Assembly: GCA_903898725.1 (NCBI GenBank)
Contig: CAIUGQ010000089.1
Span: 1-6,993, forward strand
Source: an uncultured Burkholderiales bacterium
GTDB taxonomy: Bacteria > Pseudomonadota > Gammaproteobacteria > Burkholderiales > Burkholderiaceae_E
Reading direction: 5' to 3'
DNA length: 6,993 bases
Positions 1 through 6,706 of the stretch are shown here, piece by piece. The stretch's first letter is position 1. Each line of letters starts with the position of its first letter. A model generated the notes under the pieces. It was not told where the DNA came from. It did not search any database and saw nothing but the letters and a program-made list of their open reading frames with translations. A program made the position numbers and the translations under genes.

Positions 1-408
1 CAGTGCCGTCTCGTCGAAGCCGTGCCGCTCGACCATGTCGCGCACGAAGTCGCGGACCTCGGGTCGTGCGGGGTAGTCGGCCGCCTGGGTGACGGGGAGC
101 GCCGCCTTGGATCTTGCGGATGCGGATGTCTGCGACGACGTCTGGGCGGGCTTCTGGGCCGGCTTCTGCGCCGCCTGCTGTCCGGGTTGCGGCGCCGGCT
201 TCTGAACGGGCTTGGCCGTGCTGCGCGCGGGGGCAGTCTCGGTTGCCGCAGCGTCGGACGGGGCCACGCCCGGCAGTCCGGCCAGCGGCGCGATCGACAG
301 CAGCGCCGCCGCTAGGACGTGGCGTGCGCGCAGGCCGCGCGCGGCGGCGGGCAGCGTACCGCGGAGGGGGGCGGCGGCGGGAACGGGGCGGGATCGGGCT
401 CGCGTCAT
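1..408 (-). CDS. mltB: MltB-family lytic murein transglycosylase, N-terminal part (runs off the window)
   Basis: This reading frame has no stop before base 1, so only the first 136 residues are visible. Residues 1-30 are a basic, Arg-rich leader. Residues 31-49 are a hydrophobic Ala/Leu segment, followed by small residues (SDAAA, 51-55) suiting signal peptidase I; no lipobox Cys is present, unlike E. coli MltB. Residues 56-113 are a low-complexity Pro/Ala/Gln/Lys linker with KPAQ-like repeats. From about residue 116, PEVRDFVRDMVERHGFDETAL matches in character the start of the SLT_2/MltB catalytic domain (an F-x-x-x-M-x-x-x-HGF pattern). The family cleaves the MurNAc-GlcNAc bond of peptidoglycan non-hydrolytically in the periplasm, giving 1,6-anhydroMurNAc; the catalytic Glu lies beyond the window. 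The ATG overlaps the TGA of the transglutaminase gene as ATGA, and I see no good independent Shine-Dalgarno, which suggests translational coupling. The family call rests on about 20 domain residues plus architecture. Confidence 0.72.
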   Translation of the reverse strand, partial: MTRARSRPVPAAAPLRGTLPAAARGLRARHVLAAALLSIAPLAGLPGVAPSDAAATETAPARSTAKPVQKPAPQPGQQAAQKPAQKPAQTSSQTSASARSKAALPVTQAADYPARPEVRDFVRDMVERHGFDETAL

Positions 409-2441
409 CGGGGCTTGAAGGCGTCGACGAGGCGCCGCAGGTCGCGGACACGCTCGGGCGTGGCGGTGTCCGGATCGTAGCGCAGCCGGTTGTAGGTCGC
501 GACGATGTCCCGTGCGAGCGCTGCTTCGGCGGGCTCGAGCAGTCGGTCGACGCGGTGCAGATAGCGGCTCGCGGTCTCGTCGCGCGAGCGCGGCGCACCC
601 AGTGCGGAGAGCCGCTCGCAGAAGCGCGAGTAGGCGCGTTCGACCGGGTCCCTCGGCTGGCGGGGCCGCAGCGTCACGAGGGCGACCGCGCCCAGCGCGA
701 GTGCCAGCATCCCGGCCAGTGCTCCGGCGAGTTCGCGCGGGTCCGTCGCGTCCAGACCCAGTCGCGACAGCAGGGCCTGCTGCCGCGTGCGGTCGTAGTT
801 CAGCACCCACTGGTTCCAGCCGTGGGTCAGCGAGTCGAAGGTCATGCGCCAGCGCTGCAGCATCTCGATGTCGCCGAGCAGATCGGGTTCGCGGCTCGTG
901 CCGCGTCGGCCCTGCAGGCTCGCCGAACCGCGCTCGATGCGCTCGGGCGCGACCGCCGCGGTCGGGTCGATGCGGACCCAGCCGCGTCCGGACAGCCAGA
1001 CCTCGGCCCAGGCGTGGGCGTCCGCCTGACGGACGATCCAGTAGTCGTCGCCCGGATTGCGCTCGGCGCCCTGGTAGCCGGTGACCACCCGTGCCGGGAT
1101 GTCGAGCGCGCGCATCAGCACGACGAACGCGCTCGCGTAGTGCTCGCAGAATCCGGCGCGTGTCTCGAACAGGAAGCGGTCCACCGGGTCGTCGGTCAGC
1201 AGCGGCGGATTGAGGGTGTAGCGGAACGCGTTGTCGCGGAACATGGCCAGCGCGCGGTCGACCAGCTTCGCCTCGTCCAGCTCCTCCGTGCGCCATCGGG
1301 CGGCCATCTCGAGCGTGCGCCGCGCCTGGCCGGGCGGCAGCTGGATCCAGTCCTGCAGCGACAGCCGCGTCTCGTTCAGGCCGATCGCCGCGTCGAGCCG
1401 TGCGGCTGCGTCGAAACGGACCCGGGCCACGATCGGATCGGCCGATTGCACGTCGAACTCGGGGGCGATGCTCACCGCGAGGCCCGGTGCGCGCGGCAGC
1501 TCGGCGGGGACGTCCAGCGCGAAGAGCCAGCGGCGCGAATGGGGCTCGAGGGTCGTGCGGTAGCGCAGCAGCCGGGAGGTCTCGGGGGCCACGGCCGTGG
1601 GCGTCGGCGCCTGCGCGAGCTCGCGGCGCACCGGCCGCCAGGTGCGTCCGTCGAAGTGGCCCAGGGTCGGTCCGCGCCAGTAGAGCCGGGCGGGCTCGGG
1701 CACGCGATCGGTGAACTGCACCCGGAAGGCCACCTCGTCGTCCTGCGCGAGCTGCGAGATCTGGCCGGGGGACATCGTGTCCGACAGGCCGGTGCGTCCG
1801 GCGTGGGCGTCGTCGGGCAGCCCCCACAGCGGCCCGCTGATCCGGGGGAACAGCACGAACAGCGCCGCCGCGATCGGCACGGCCTGCAGCACCAGCACCC
1901 CGACGATCCGGAAGCGGCGGCCGATCCCGGCCTCGCGCTGGCCGAACTGCATGGTCAGCATCGCGGCGAGCAGCGCCACCACCGCGGCGGCCGTGATCAG
2001 CGCGACCCCGAACGACTGGGAGTGGAAGAAACCGGTGAGCAGCAGGAAGAAGCACAGGAAGATCACGACGAACAGATCTCGCCGGGCCCGCATCTCCATC
2101 AGCTTCAGCCCGAGGAACAGCACCAGCAGCGCCACGCCCGCGTCGCGGCCGAGCAGGGTGTCGTACTGCGCGAGGACCCCGATCGTGCAGGCGGCTGCGG
2201 CCGCCACCCGAACCGGCGCGCCGGGCAGCCGTGCACCCGCGAAGATCAGCCCGAGCCGCCAGGCGAACAGCAGCGCGAAGCCCGCGCTGCACCACAGCGG
2301 CAGGTTCGGCAGGTGCGGCAGCACGGCGAGCGCGATCGCCCCCATGAGGAACAGCGTGTCGCGCCGCTCGCGTTCCCATTCGCCGCCGAGCGTGCCGCCG
2401 AGCACGCGCATCGAGAACGACCATCCCTGCGGGCGCGCCAT
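405..2441 (-). CDS. tgpA: TgpA-like membrane transglutaminase (DUF3488 / transglutaminase core / DUF4129)
   Basis: A 678-residue inner-membrane protein, close in length to Pseudomonas aeruginosa TgpA. The N-terminal DUF3488 part (about 28-200) holds several hydrophobic helices (roughly 30-48, 50-69, 76-92, 101-115, 122-139, 144-164, 178-198). A periplasmic region follows with the transglutaminase-like core: RAGFCEHYASAF places the catalytic Cys at 432, DAHAWAEVW the His at 476 and RIDPTAAV the Asp at 492, so the papain-like triad is intact. One more transmembrane helix lies at about 571-591, then a cytoplasmic DUF4129-type tail (596-678). Family knowledge: TgpA is a periplasmic-facing transglutaminase essential in P. 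aeruginosa, with poorly defined substrate; an envelope or peptidoglycan-linked role is inferred. The start at 2441 is favoured by GAGGT five bases upstream, overlapping the stop codon of the DUF58 gene 8 bp away. Its own stop overlaps the mltB start. Met11 is a less likely alternative start. Confidence 0.93.
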   Translation of the reverse strand: MARPQGWSFSMRVLGGTLGGEWERERRDTLFLMGAIALAVLPHLPNLPLWCSAGFALLFAWRLGLIFAGARLPGAPVRVAAAAACTIGVLAQYDTLLGRDAGVALLVLFLGLKLMEMRARRDLFVVIFLCFFLLLTGFFHSQSFGVALITAAAVVALLAAMLTMQFGQREAGIGRRFRIVGVLVLQAVPIAAALFVLFPRISGPLWGLPDDAHAGRTGLSDTMSPGQISQLAQDDEVAFRVQFTDRVPEPARLYWRGPTLGHFDGRTWRPVRRELAQAPTPTAVAPETSRLLRYRTTLEPHSRRWLFALDVPAELPRAPGLAVSIAPEFDVQSADPIVARVRFDAAARLDAAIGLNETRLSLQDWIQLPPGQARRTLEMAARWRTEELDEAKLVDRALAMFRDNAFRYTLNPPLLTDDPVDRFLFETRAGFCEHYASAFVVLMRALDIPARVVTGYQGAERNPGDDYWIVRQADAHAWAEVWLSGRGWVRIDPTAAVAPERIERGSASLQGRRGTSREPDLLGDIEMLQRWRMTFDSLTHGWNQWVLNYDRTRQQALLSRLGLDATDPRELAGALAGMLALALGAVALVTLRPRQPRDPVERAYSRFCERLSALGAPRSRDETASRYLHRVDRLLEPAEAALARDIVATYNRLRYDPDTATPERVRDLRRLVDAFKPR

Positions 2442-2449
2442 CGCCGACC

Positions 2450-3424
2450 TCAGACCTGCGCCACCGCGAGCGCCTCGAGGCAGGCGGCGCGGTGGGCCGG
2501 GCCGGCCGAGAGCTCGAGCTCGACGCCCGGCAGGCGCAGCCCGTAGCTCAGGCCGGCGGCCTCGGCGTCGACCACCCAGCGTGCCAGCCGCGAGATCCGC
2601 AGCTCCGGGTCCAGCCCGGGCGGCAGCGACTGCCAGTCGAGCAGCAGCTGTCCGCCGCTGCCGCCTTCGAATTCACGGACCAGCAGCGCGTCGCCGCCGC
2701 TGCGGGCCATCGCCTTCCAGGCCAGGCGCCTCGGCGAGTCGCCCTCCCGGAACGGGCGGATCGCGGCGAAGTCCTCCTCGCCCCGACCCGAGCGCTCGGT
2801 GCCGGCCGAGCCCGACTCGGGCATCGGCGATGCCGGCGTCTCCAGGCGCGGCAGCACGAGGATGCGCGCCTGCGGGTGCCACCATGCCCAGGCGCGCCAC
2901 AGGCCCAGTGGGAAGGTCGTCGACAGCCGCAGCCGGGGCAGGGCCTGCCAGCCGCGGCGCTCGGTGGGCAGGGCGACCGTCACCAGCTGCTCGGTGGCCG
3001 GCGAGACGTCGATGCGGGTCGGCTGAGCGGTGCCCGGCACCGTGAGCTCGATCGCGAAGCGCTCGGGGCCGCGCGGGTTCTGCACGATCAGGCTCAGCTC
3101 GGTCAGCTCGCCGGCATGCACCGGCTCGGCGCGGCCGGCCCGCAGCGTCAGGCCCACCAGGTTGCGCCAGGTGTGCAGCATCGCGACCAGACCGACGCCG
3201 GCCAGCAGGAAGGTCAGTCCGTAGCCGAGCGCGAGCGCGTAGTTGATCGCGGTGAGCAGCATGGTCGCGAGCGCCAGCCCGAACAGCAGCCCCGCTCGCG
3301 ACGGCAGGATGTAGACACGACGGCGATCGAGTCGGAGATCGCCGGCGTGCGGGCCGAGGGCGAGCCGGACCGTCGGCGCGATGCGCCCGATCCGCTCCAC
3401 CCACTCCATGACCTGCGCCTGCAT
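2450..3424 (-). CDS. DUF58 domain-containing membrane protein
   Basis: A 324-residue protein of the DUF58 family that habitually accompanies MoxR ATPases. Two hydrophobic helices lie near the N-terminus (about 44-62 and 65-84), followed by a soluble beta-rich part. The DUF58 signature is clear at about 219-252: FAAIRPFREGD, then RRLAWKAMARSG and LLVREFEGG, the usual R-x-Y/F-x-x-GD-x-x-R-x-I/L-x-W-K pattern. FPLGLWRAW at 171-179 is also typical of this subgroup. Function is not firmly known; the family is proposed to be a membrane partner or scaffold in MoxR-linked complexes, with a VWA-like fold. The reading frame stays open far upstream inside moxR, but that part is the moxR shadow. I place the start at the ATG 17 bp after the moxR stop; a second ATG five codons later (3409) is possible, and neither has a strong Shine-Dalgarno. 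The stop lies 8 bp before the transglutaminase start. Confidence 0.9.
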   Translation of the reverse strand: MQAQVMEWVERIGRIAPTVRLALGPHAGDLRLDRRRVYILPSRAGLLFGLALATMLLTAINYALALGYGLTFLLAGVGLVAMLHTWRNLVGLTLRAGRAEPVHAGELTELSLIVQNPRGPERFAIELTVPGTAQPTRIDVSPATEQLVTVALPTERRGWQALPRLRLSTTFPLGLWRAWAWWHPQARILVLPRLETPASPMPESGSAGTERSGRGEEDFAAIRPFREGDSPRRLAWKAMARSGGDALLVREFEGGSGGQLLLDWQSLPPGLDPELRISRLARWVVDAEAAGLSYGLRLPGVELELSAGPAHRAACLEALAVAQV

Positions 3425-3441
3425 CCGGGTACGCGCCCCGT

Positions 3442-4365
3442 TCAGGGAATCGCGACCGCCTTGGAGAGTTCCGCGACGAGTTCCGCGCGTGCGCGGTGGC
3501 TGGTCGCACTGCCCTTGGCCGGACGCAGCCGGTGGCCGGCGACCGCCACCAGCACGGCCTGCACGTCGTCCGGGAGCACATGGTTGCGACCGTCGAGCAT
3601 CGCCCAGGCCCGCGCCGCCTGCAGCAGCGCCAGGCCCGCGCGCGGCGAGAGCCCTTCGGAGAACAGGGCGGCCCGCCGGCTGTGCGTCAGCAGGTTCTGG
3701 ACGTAGTCGAGCAGGGCGGGCGACGTGCGGATCGACCTGAGCGAGCGCTGCGCCTCGACGAGATCGGCCGGCGTCATCCGCGGCTCGAGCTTCGCGACCA
3801 TCTCGCGCCGGTCGGCCCCCTCGAGCAGCGCGCGCTCGGACTTCGGGTCCGGATAGCCGAGCTCGATGCACATCAGGAAGCGGTCGAGCTGCGACTCGGG
3901 CAGCGGGAAGGTGCCGATCTGGTCCTGCGGATTCTGCGTCGCGATGACGAAGAAGGGCTCGGGCAGGCGACGCGGCTCGCCGTCGACCGACACCTGCCGC
4001 TCCTCCATCGCCTCGAGCAGCGCGCTCTGCGTCTTGGGGGAGGCACGGTTGATCTCGTCGGCGAGCAGCACCTGCGAGAACACCGGGCCGGGATGGAAGA
4101 CGAAGCGGTTGTTGTCGCGTTCGAAGATCTGCACGCCGACGATGTCCGCCGGCAGCAGGTCGTTGGTGAACTGGACGCGCTTGAACTGCAGCCCGAGGGA
4201 GATGGACAGGGCGTGCGCGAGCGTGGTCTTGCCCACGCCGGGCAGGTCTTCGATCAGAAGGTGGCCGCGCGCCAGCAGGCAGGCGAGGGCCATCCGGATC
4301 TGCGGCTGCTTGCCGACCACCACGCTTCCCACCTGCGCGGCAACCGCCTGGATTCGTTCGAGCAT
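3442..4365 (-). CDS. MoxR-family AAA+ ATPase
   Basis: A 307-residue cytoplasmic ATPase of normal family length. Walker A is LPGVGKTT at 41-48 (Lys46). Walker B is LLADEINRA at 100-108 (Asp103, Glu104). Sensor 1 is ATQNP at 142-146 (Asn145). An arginine-finger region is PESQLDRFLM at 156-165 (Arg162), and sensor 2 is GLSPRAGLALL at 238-248 (Arg242). All ATP-binding and hydrolysis residues appear intact. MoxR ATPases act as chaperone-like remodelers of partner proteins, often with VWA or DUF58 partners; the natural partners here are the next two genes, expected at the membrane. The ATG at 4365 has GAAGGG about four bases upstream, and this is the first gene of the minus-strand cluster, diverging from the hydratase-family gene. 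No truncation or frameshift is visible. Confidence 0.95.
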   Translation of the reverse strand: MLERIQAVAAQVGSVVVGKQPQIRMALACLLARGHLLIEDLPGVGKTTLAHALSISLGLQFKRVQFTNDLLPADIVGVQIFERDNNRFVFHPGPVFSQVLLADEINRASPKTQSALLEAMEERQVSVDGEPRRLPEPFFVIATQNPQDQIGTFPLPESQLDRFLMCIELGYPDPKSERALLEGADRREMVAKLEPRMTPADLVEAQRSLRSIRTSPALLDYVQNLLTHSRRAALFSEGLSPRAGLALLQAARAWAMLDGRNHVLPDDVQAVLVAVAGHRLRPAKGSATSHRARAELVAELSKAVAIP

Positions 4366-4390
4366 GAGGCCCTTCGCGTTGTGCCGGGCG

Positions 4391-4401
4391 AGTGTAATCT
4401 A
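4391..4401 (-). promoter_or_regulatory. Possible -10 region for the moxR operon
   Basis: Read on the minus strand this is TAGATTACACT, the only AT-rich patch in the divergent intergenic region. It could supply a sigma-70 -10 hexamer (TAGATT or TACACT), giving a leader of about 18-25 bases before the moxR ATG. No convincing -35 hexamer is found 16-18 bases upstream, because that stretch is almost pure G and C. The same patch on the plus strand reads TAATCT and might serve the opposite gene instead. Weak call based on composition and position. Confidence 0.25.
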
Positions 4402-4419
4402 TGCCCCCGAGCGGCCCGG

Positions 4420-4433
4420 CCGTCGGCCGACGG
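4420..4433. promoter_or_regulatory. Perfect 14-bp palindrome between divergent genes
   Basis: CCGTCGGCCGACGG is a perfect two-fold symmetric sequence lying between the moxR and hydratase-family starts, about 20 bases from the AT-rich patch. Its place suits an operator for a dimeric regulator, or it could be a small hairpin in the leader of the plus-strand gene. GC-rich genomes produce such palindromes by chance fairly often, and no known operator consensus is recognised. Confidence 0.25.
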
Positions 4434-4497
4434 TCGGCATGTGCCGCACCCGCAGGCGTCTGCACCGCGCAACCGCGGCCCCGCCGCCGCCGATTCC

Positions 4498-4503
4498 AGG
4501 AGA
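4498..4503 (+). promoter_or_regulatory. Ribosome binding site setting the hydratase-family start
   Basis: AGGAGA lies five bases before the ATG at 4509. It selects that ATG over the in-frame ATG at 4401, whose extra 36 residues are Pro/Arg-rich and unlike the family's N-terminus. Confidence 0.8.
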
Positions 4504-4508
4504 CACCG

Positions 4509-5336
4509 ATGGCCGTCCGAGCCCCCGACAGCGCCCCTGCCGTACCCGTCGAATCCGCCGTCCAGCCAGCGCCGCCGGTGCTCGAGCGCATCGACGTCGG
4601 GCCGGTCGCCTGGCTGTGGATGAACCGGCCGCGCGCCTACAACGCGCTCTCCGAATCGCTGCTCGATGCGCTGCAGGACGCCCTCGACCGGATCGCCGCC
4701 GACCCCTCGGTGCGGGCGGTGGTGATCGCCGGACGCGGGCCCGCGTTCTGCGCGGGGCACGACCTGCGGGAGATGCGCGCCGAACCTTCGCTGGACTACT
4801 ACCGACGTCTGTTCGCGCAGTGCAGCCGGACGATGGCGTCGATCCAGAAGATGCCCCAGCCGGTGATCGCGCGTGTCCATGGCATCGCCACCGCGGCCGG
4901 CTGCCAGCTGGTCGCGGCCTGCGATCTGGCCGTCGCCGCCGACGACTCGCGCTTCGCGGTGTCGGGCGTGAACCTCGGCCTGTTCTGCTCGACGCCCTCG
5001 GTCGCGCTGTCGCGCAACCTGTCCCGCAAGGCTGCGATGCGCATGCTGCTCACCGGCGACTTCATCGACGCCCGCGAGGCGGTCGCTCAGGGGCTCGTCA
5101 ACGAGGCCGTGCCGGCCGCCGCGCTCGACGACGCGCTCGCGGCGCTGCTCGCGCGCATCGTCGCCAAGCCGCGCGAAGCGATCGCCGCCGGCAAGGGGCT
5201 CTTCTATCGCCAGCTCGAGATGGGCACGGAAGCGGCCTACCAGCTCGCTGGCCAGACGATGGCCTGCAACATGATGGAGGCCAGCGCCCTCGAGGGCGTG
5301 CAGGCCTTCCTCGAGAAGCGTCCGCCCAACTGGTGA
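4509..5336 (+). CDS. ECHDC3-like enoyl-CoA hydratase/isomerase-family protein
   Basis: A 275-residue crotonase-fold protein. The oxyanion-hole elements are present: FCAGHDL at 80-86 and HGIATAAGCQLVAACDLAVA at 124-143 (Gly131). The stretch GVNLGLFCSTPSVALSR (153-169) and the C-terminal FLEKRPPNW closely resemble the human ECHDC3 subgroup (GCQLVASCDIAVA, NVGLFCSTPGVALAR, FLQKRKPVW as I recall them). The two glutamates of classical crotonase (rat Glu144 and Glu164) align with Gln133 and Gly153, so ordinary hydratase chemistry is doubtful; an isomerase, thioesterase-like or other acyl-CoA activity, or a non-catalytic role, is open. The protein is soluble with no signal peptide; residues 1-24 are a Pro/Ala-rich extension. 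The start is set by AGGAGA at 4498. Downstream on the same strand, 112 bp away, lies an NADPH reductase, consistent with acyl/enone metabolism. A strong hairpin begins directly after the stop codon. The family is certain, the reaction is not. Confidence 0.9.
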   Translation: MAVRAPDSAPAVPVESAVQPAPPVLERIDVGPVAWLWMNRPRAYNALSESLLDALQDALDRIAADPSVRAVVIAGRGPAFCAGHDLREMRAEPSLDYYRRLFAQCSRTMASIQKMPQPVIARVHGIATAAGCQLVAACDLAVAADDSRFAVSGVNLGLFCSTPSVALSRNLSRKAAMRMLLTGDFIDAREAVAQGLVNEAVPAAALDDALAALLARIVAKPREAIAAGKGLFYRQLEMGTEAAYQLAGQTMACNMMEASALEGVQAFLEKRPPNW

Positions 5337-5368
5337 GTCGGCGGGCCCGCGCTGCGGGCCGCGCCGAC
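5337..5368 (+). terminator. GC-rich hairpin immediately after the hydratase-family stop
   Basis: GTCGGCG plus GGCCCGC pair with GCGGGCC plus CGCCGAC around a GCT triloop: 14 pairs with one bulged G (5361). It starts at the first base after the TGA. No T-tract follows, so it is not a classical intrinsic terminator; it may attenuate read-through or protect the mRNA 3' end. Confidence 0.45.
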
Positions 5369-5396
5369 GCTCGACCACCGGTCCCCCACCCCCGTG

Positions 5397-5419
5397 CGCC
5401 GCGCCTCTCGCGCGCGGCG
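5397..5419 (+). other. Second GC hairpin in the 112-bp gap between the two plus-strand genes
   Basis: CGCCGCGC (5397-5404) and GCGCGGCG (5412-5419) form a perfect 8-bp stem with a 7-base loop, ending 15 bases before the AGGAG of the reductase gene. It could be a leader structure or chance in GC-rich DNA. No clear promoter hexamers are visible in this gap. Confidence 0.3.
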
Positions 5420-5434
5420 ACCCCGACGTGCCAC

Positions 5435-5439
5435 AGGAG
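5435..5439 (+). promoter_or_regulatory. Ribosome binding site setting the reductase start
   Basis: AGGAG lies nine bases before the ATG at 5449. It selects that ATG over an in-frame GTG at 5428, which lies upstream of this motif. Confidence 0.75.
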
Positions 5440-5448
5440 CAGAACCCG

Positions 5449-6483
5449 ATGTCCGCACTACCGTCCACCGTCAACCGCCAGGTCCGACTCGCCGCGCGTC
5501 CGGTCGGCATGCCGACCCGCGAGAACTGGTCGATCGTCGATGCGCCCCTGCCCGAGCCCGCGCCGGGCGGTGTGCTGGTCCAGAACCTGATGCTCTCGCT
5601 CGATCCGGCGATGCGAGGCTGGATGAACGAAGGCAAGAGCTACATCGAGCCGGTGGGCATCGACGAGGTCATGCGCGCCGGTGGCGTCGGCCGCGTGGTC
5701 GCCTCGAACACCCCGGCGTTCGCGGTCGGTGATCACGTCAGCGGGTCGCTCGGCGTGCAGCAGTATTGCGCGCTCGACGAGTCCGGCCTGCGTCGCGCCG
5801 GCCTGGTGAAGATCGATCCGTCGCTCGCGCCGCTGCCGAAGTGGCTGAACGCGCTCGGCATGCCCGGCATGACCGCCTACTTCGGGCTGCTCGACGTCGG
5901 CCAGCCCAAGGCCGGCGAGACGGTCGTGGTCTCGGGGGCGGCCGGTGCGGTCGGTCAGACGGTCGGGCAGGTCGCGAAGATCAAGGGCTGTCGCGTCGTC
6001 GGCATCGCAGGCGGGGCCGACAAGTGCGACTTCGTCGTGCGCGAGCTCGGCTTCGATGCCTGCATCGACTACAAGTCGGGCAGCGTGCGCGACGGGCTCA
6101 AGCAGCACTGCCCGAAGGGCGTGGACGTCTACTTCGACAACGTCGGCGGCGACATCCTCGACACGGTGCTGACCCGCATCAACCGCAAGGCGCGGATCGT
6201 CATCTGCGGCGCGATCTCGCAGTACAACAACACCGGCCCGGTCAAGGGACCGTCGAACTATCTGTCGCTGCTGGTGAACCGGGCGCGGATGGAAGGCATC
6301 GTGGTGTTCGACTACGCGGCGCGCTATCCGGAGGCGGTGCGCGACATCGCGCAGTGGATGAAGGAGGGGCGTTTCGTCTCGCGTGAGGACGTGGTCGAAG
6401 GCATCGACCATTTCCCCGAGACGCTGCTCAAGCTCTTCGACGGCGCGAACTTCGGGAAGCTGGTGCTGAAGGTCGCCGACTGA
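5449..6483 (+). CDS. NADPH-dependent oxidoreductase, CurA/YncB-type (zinc-independent MDR family)
   Basis: A 344-residue soluble medium-chain reductase, nearly the length of E. coli CurA (345). Family landmarks: LSLDPAMRGWM (49-59), GMPGMTAYFGLLDVGQPK (137-154), the Rossmann glycine motif SGAAGAVGQTVGQ (162-174), GIAGGADKC (185-193, with Lys192 placed to bind the NADPH 2'-phosphate), VDVYFDNVGGDILD (225-238) and GAISQYNNTGP (254-264, with Tyr259 at the conserved active-site Tyr position of prostaglandin/leukotriene reductases), ending NFGKLVLKV. No zinc-binding Cys/His set is seen. The family reduces C=C bonds of alpha,beta-unsaturated ketones and aldehydes with NADPH; the true substrate cannot be read from sequence. 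The neighbouring crotonase-fold gene suggests fatty-acyl or enone metabolism, and co-transcription is plausible but not shown. A hairpin follows 13 bases after the stop. Confidence 0.93.
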   Translation: MSALPSTVNRQVRLAARPVGMPTRENWSIVDAPLPEPAPGGVLVQNLMLSLDPAMRGWMNEGKSYIEPVGIDEVMRAGGVGRVVASNTPAFAVGDHVSGSLGVQQYCALDESGLRRAGLVKIDPSLAPLPKWLNALGMPGMTAYFGLLDVGQPKAGETVVVSGAAGAVGQTVGQVAKIKGCRVVGIAGGADKCDFVVRELGFDACIDYKSGSVRDGLKQHCPKGVDVYFDNVGGDILDTVLTRINRKARIVICGAISQYNNTGPVKGPSNYLSLLVNRARMEGIVVFDYAARYPEAVRDIAQWMKEGRFVSREDVVEGIDHFPETLLKLFDGANFGKLVLKVAD

Positions 6484-6496
6484 GGCGGTTCGTTAG

Positions 6497-6513
6497 GCGC
6501 GCGGGGCGCGCGC
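6497..6513 (+). terminator. GC hairpin after the reductase stop, possible terminator
   Basis: GCGCGCG and CGCGCGC form a perfect 7-bp stem around a GGG loop, followed by a moderately T-rich stretch (tggtctggtcgttct) rather than a run of T. It lies 13 bases after the TGA. Plausible as a weak or factor-assisted terminator. Confidence 0.4.
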
Positions 6514-6602
6514 TGGTCTGGTCGTTCTGCGTTCGGCACGCGGCGTTCGACGGTTGGCGCGGCCCGTCGCCGCCCGGGGGCGGGCATCGCTTCGCTGACC
6601 CC

Positions 6603-6631
6603 GCGCCCTCGGTCCTGCGGCCCGAGGGTGC
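6603..6631. repeat. Hairpin in the left half of the large palindrome
   Basis: GCGCCCTCGG (6603-6612) pairs with CCGAGGGTGC (6622-6631) at nine of ten positions, the other being G-T, with a 9-base loop. It has no counterpart in the right half, so it looks like an insertion in one arm, or a deletion from the other. Confidence 0.5.
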
Positions 6632-6658
6632 CCGCGAGGCGGGGGGCCGCGACGGGCC

Positions 6659-6706
6659 GGCAAAAAAACTCGGCCGGCCTGCGGCCGACCTCAGACAGTT
6701 TTTGCC
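6659..6706. repeat. A/T-tract stem-loop at the palindrome centre
   Basis: The outer stem pairs GGC, a run of seven A and CT (6659-6670) with AG, five T and GCC (6697-6706), leaving two bulged A. The inner stem is CGGCCG (6671-6676) with CGGCCG (6682-6687), loop GCCTG. The right side carries a 9-base bulge containing CTCAGAC, part of the sequence shared with the second repeat copy. The A and T runs are outer stem strands, not a tail directly after a stem, so it is not a standard terminator. Confidence 0.6.

Noticed and set aside
114..2546. 810-codon open frame on the plus strand antisense to the transglutaminase gene
   Set aside because: Translation is Arg/Ala/Gln/His-rich with no recognisable domain or membrane pattern, whereas the opposite strand encodes an intact, motif-rich TgpA. 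High GC content makes long antisense frames expected.
1711..3045. 444-codon plus-strand frame across the tgpA and DUF58 genes
   Set aside because: It runs across the junction of two real minus-strand genes and is Ser/Arg/Pro-rich without any domain.
4401..4508. Alternative upstream start for the hydratase-family gene
   Set aside because: No Shine-Dalgarno precedes it, the added residues are Pro/Arg-rich, and AGGAGA sits correctly before 4509.
3425..4591. Upstream extension of the DUF58 frame to a 713-residue protein
   Set aside because: The extra part overlaps the complete MoxR gene in another frame and translates to Arg/Ala/Pro-rich sequence with no family match; the ATG at 3424 gives a normal DUF58 protein.
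5428..5448. GTG start seven codons upstream for the reductase
   Set aside because: The AGGAG lies downstream of this GTG and correctly upstream of the ATG at 5449, where family homologs also begin.
4254..5636. 460-codon minus-strand frame antisense to the hydratase-family gene
   Set aside because: It crosses from moxR through the hydratase-family gene into the reductase, is rich in Arg/Gly/His and has no family features; it is a codon-bias shadow.
6659..6706. Intrinsic transcription terminator, suggested by the A and T runs
   Set aside because: The T-run is the distal strand of the outer stem and is separated from the GC stem by a nine-base bulge; no T-run follows a completed stem on either strand.
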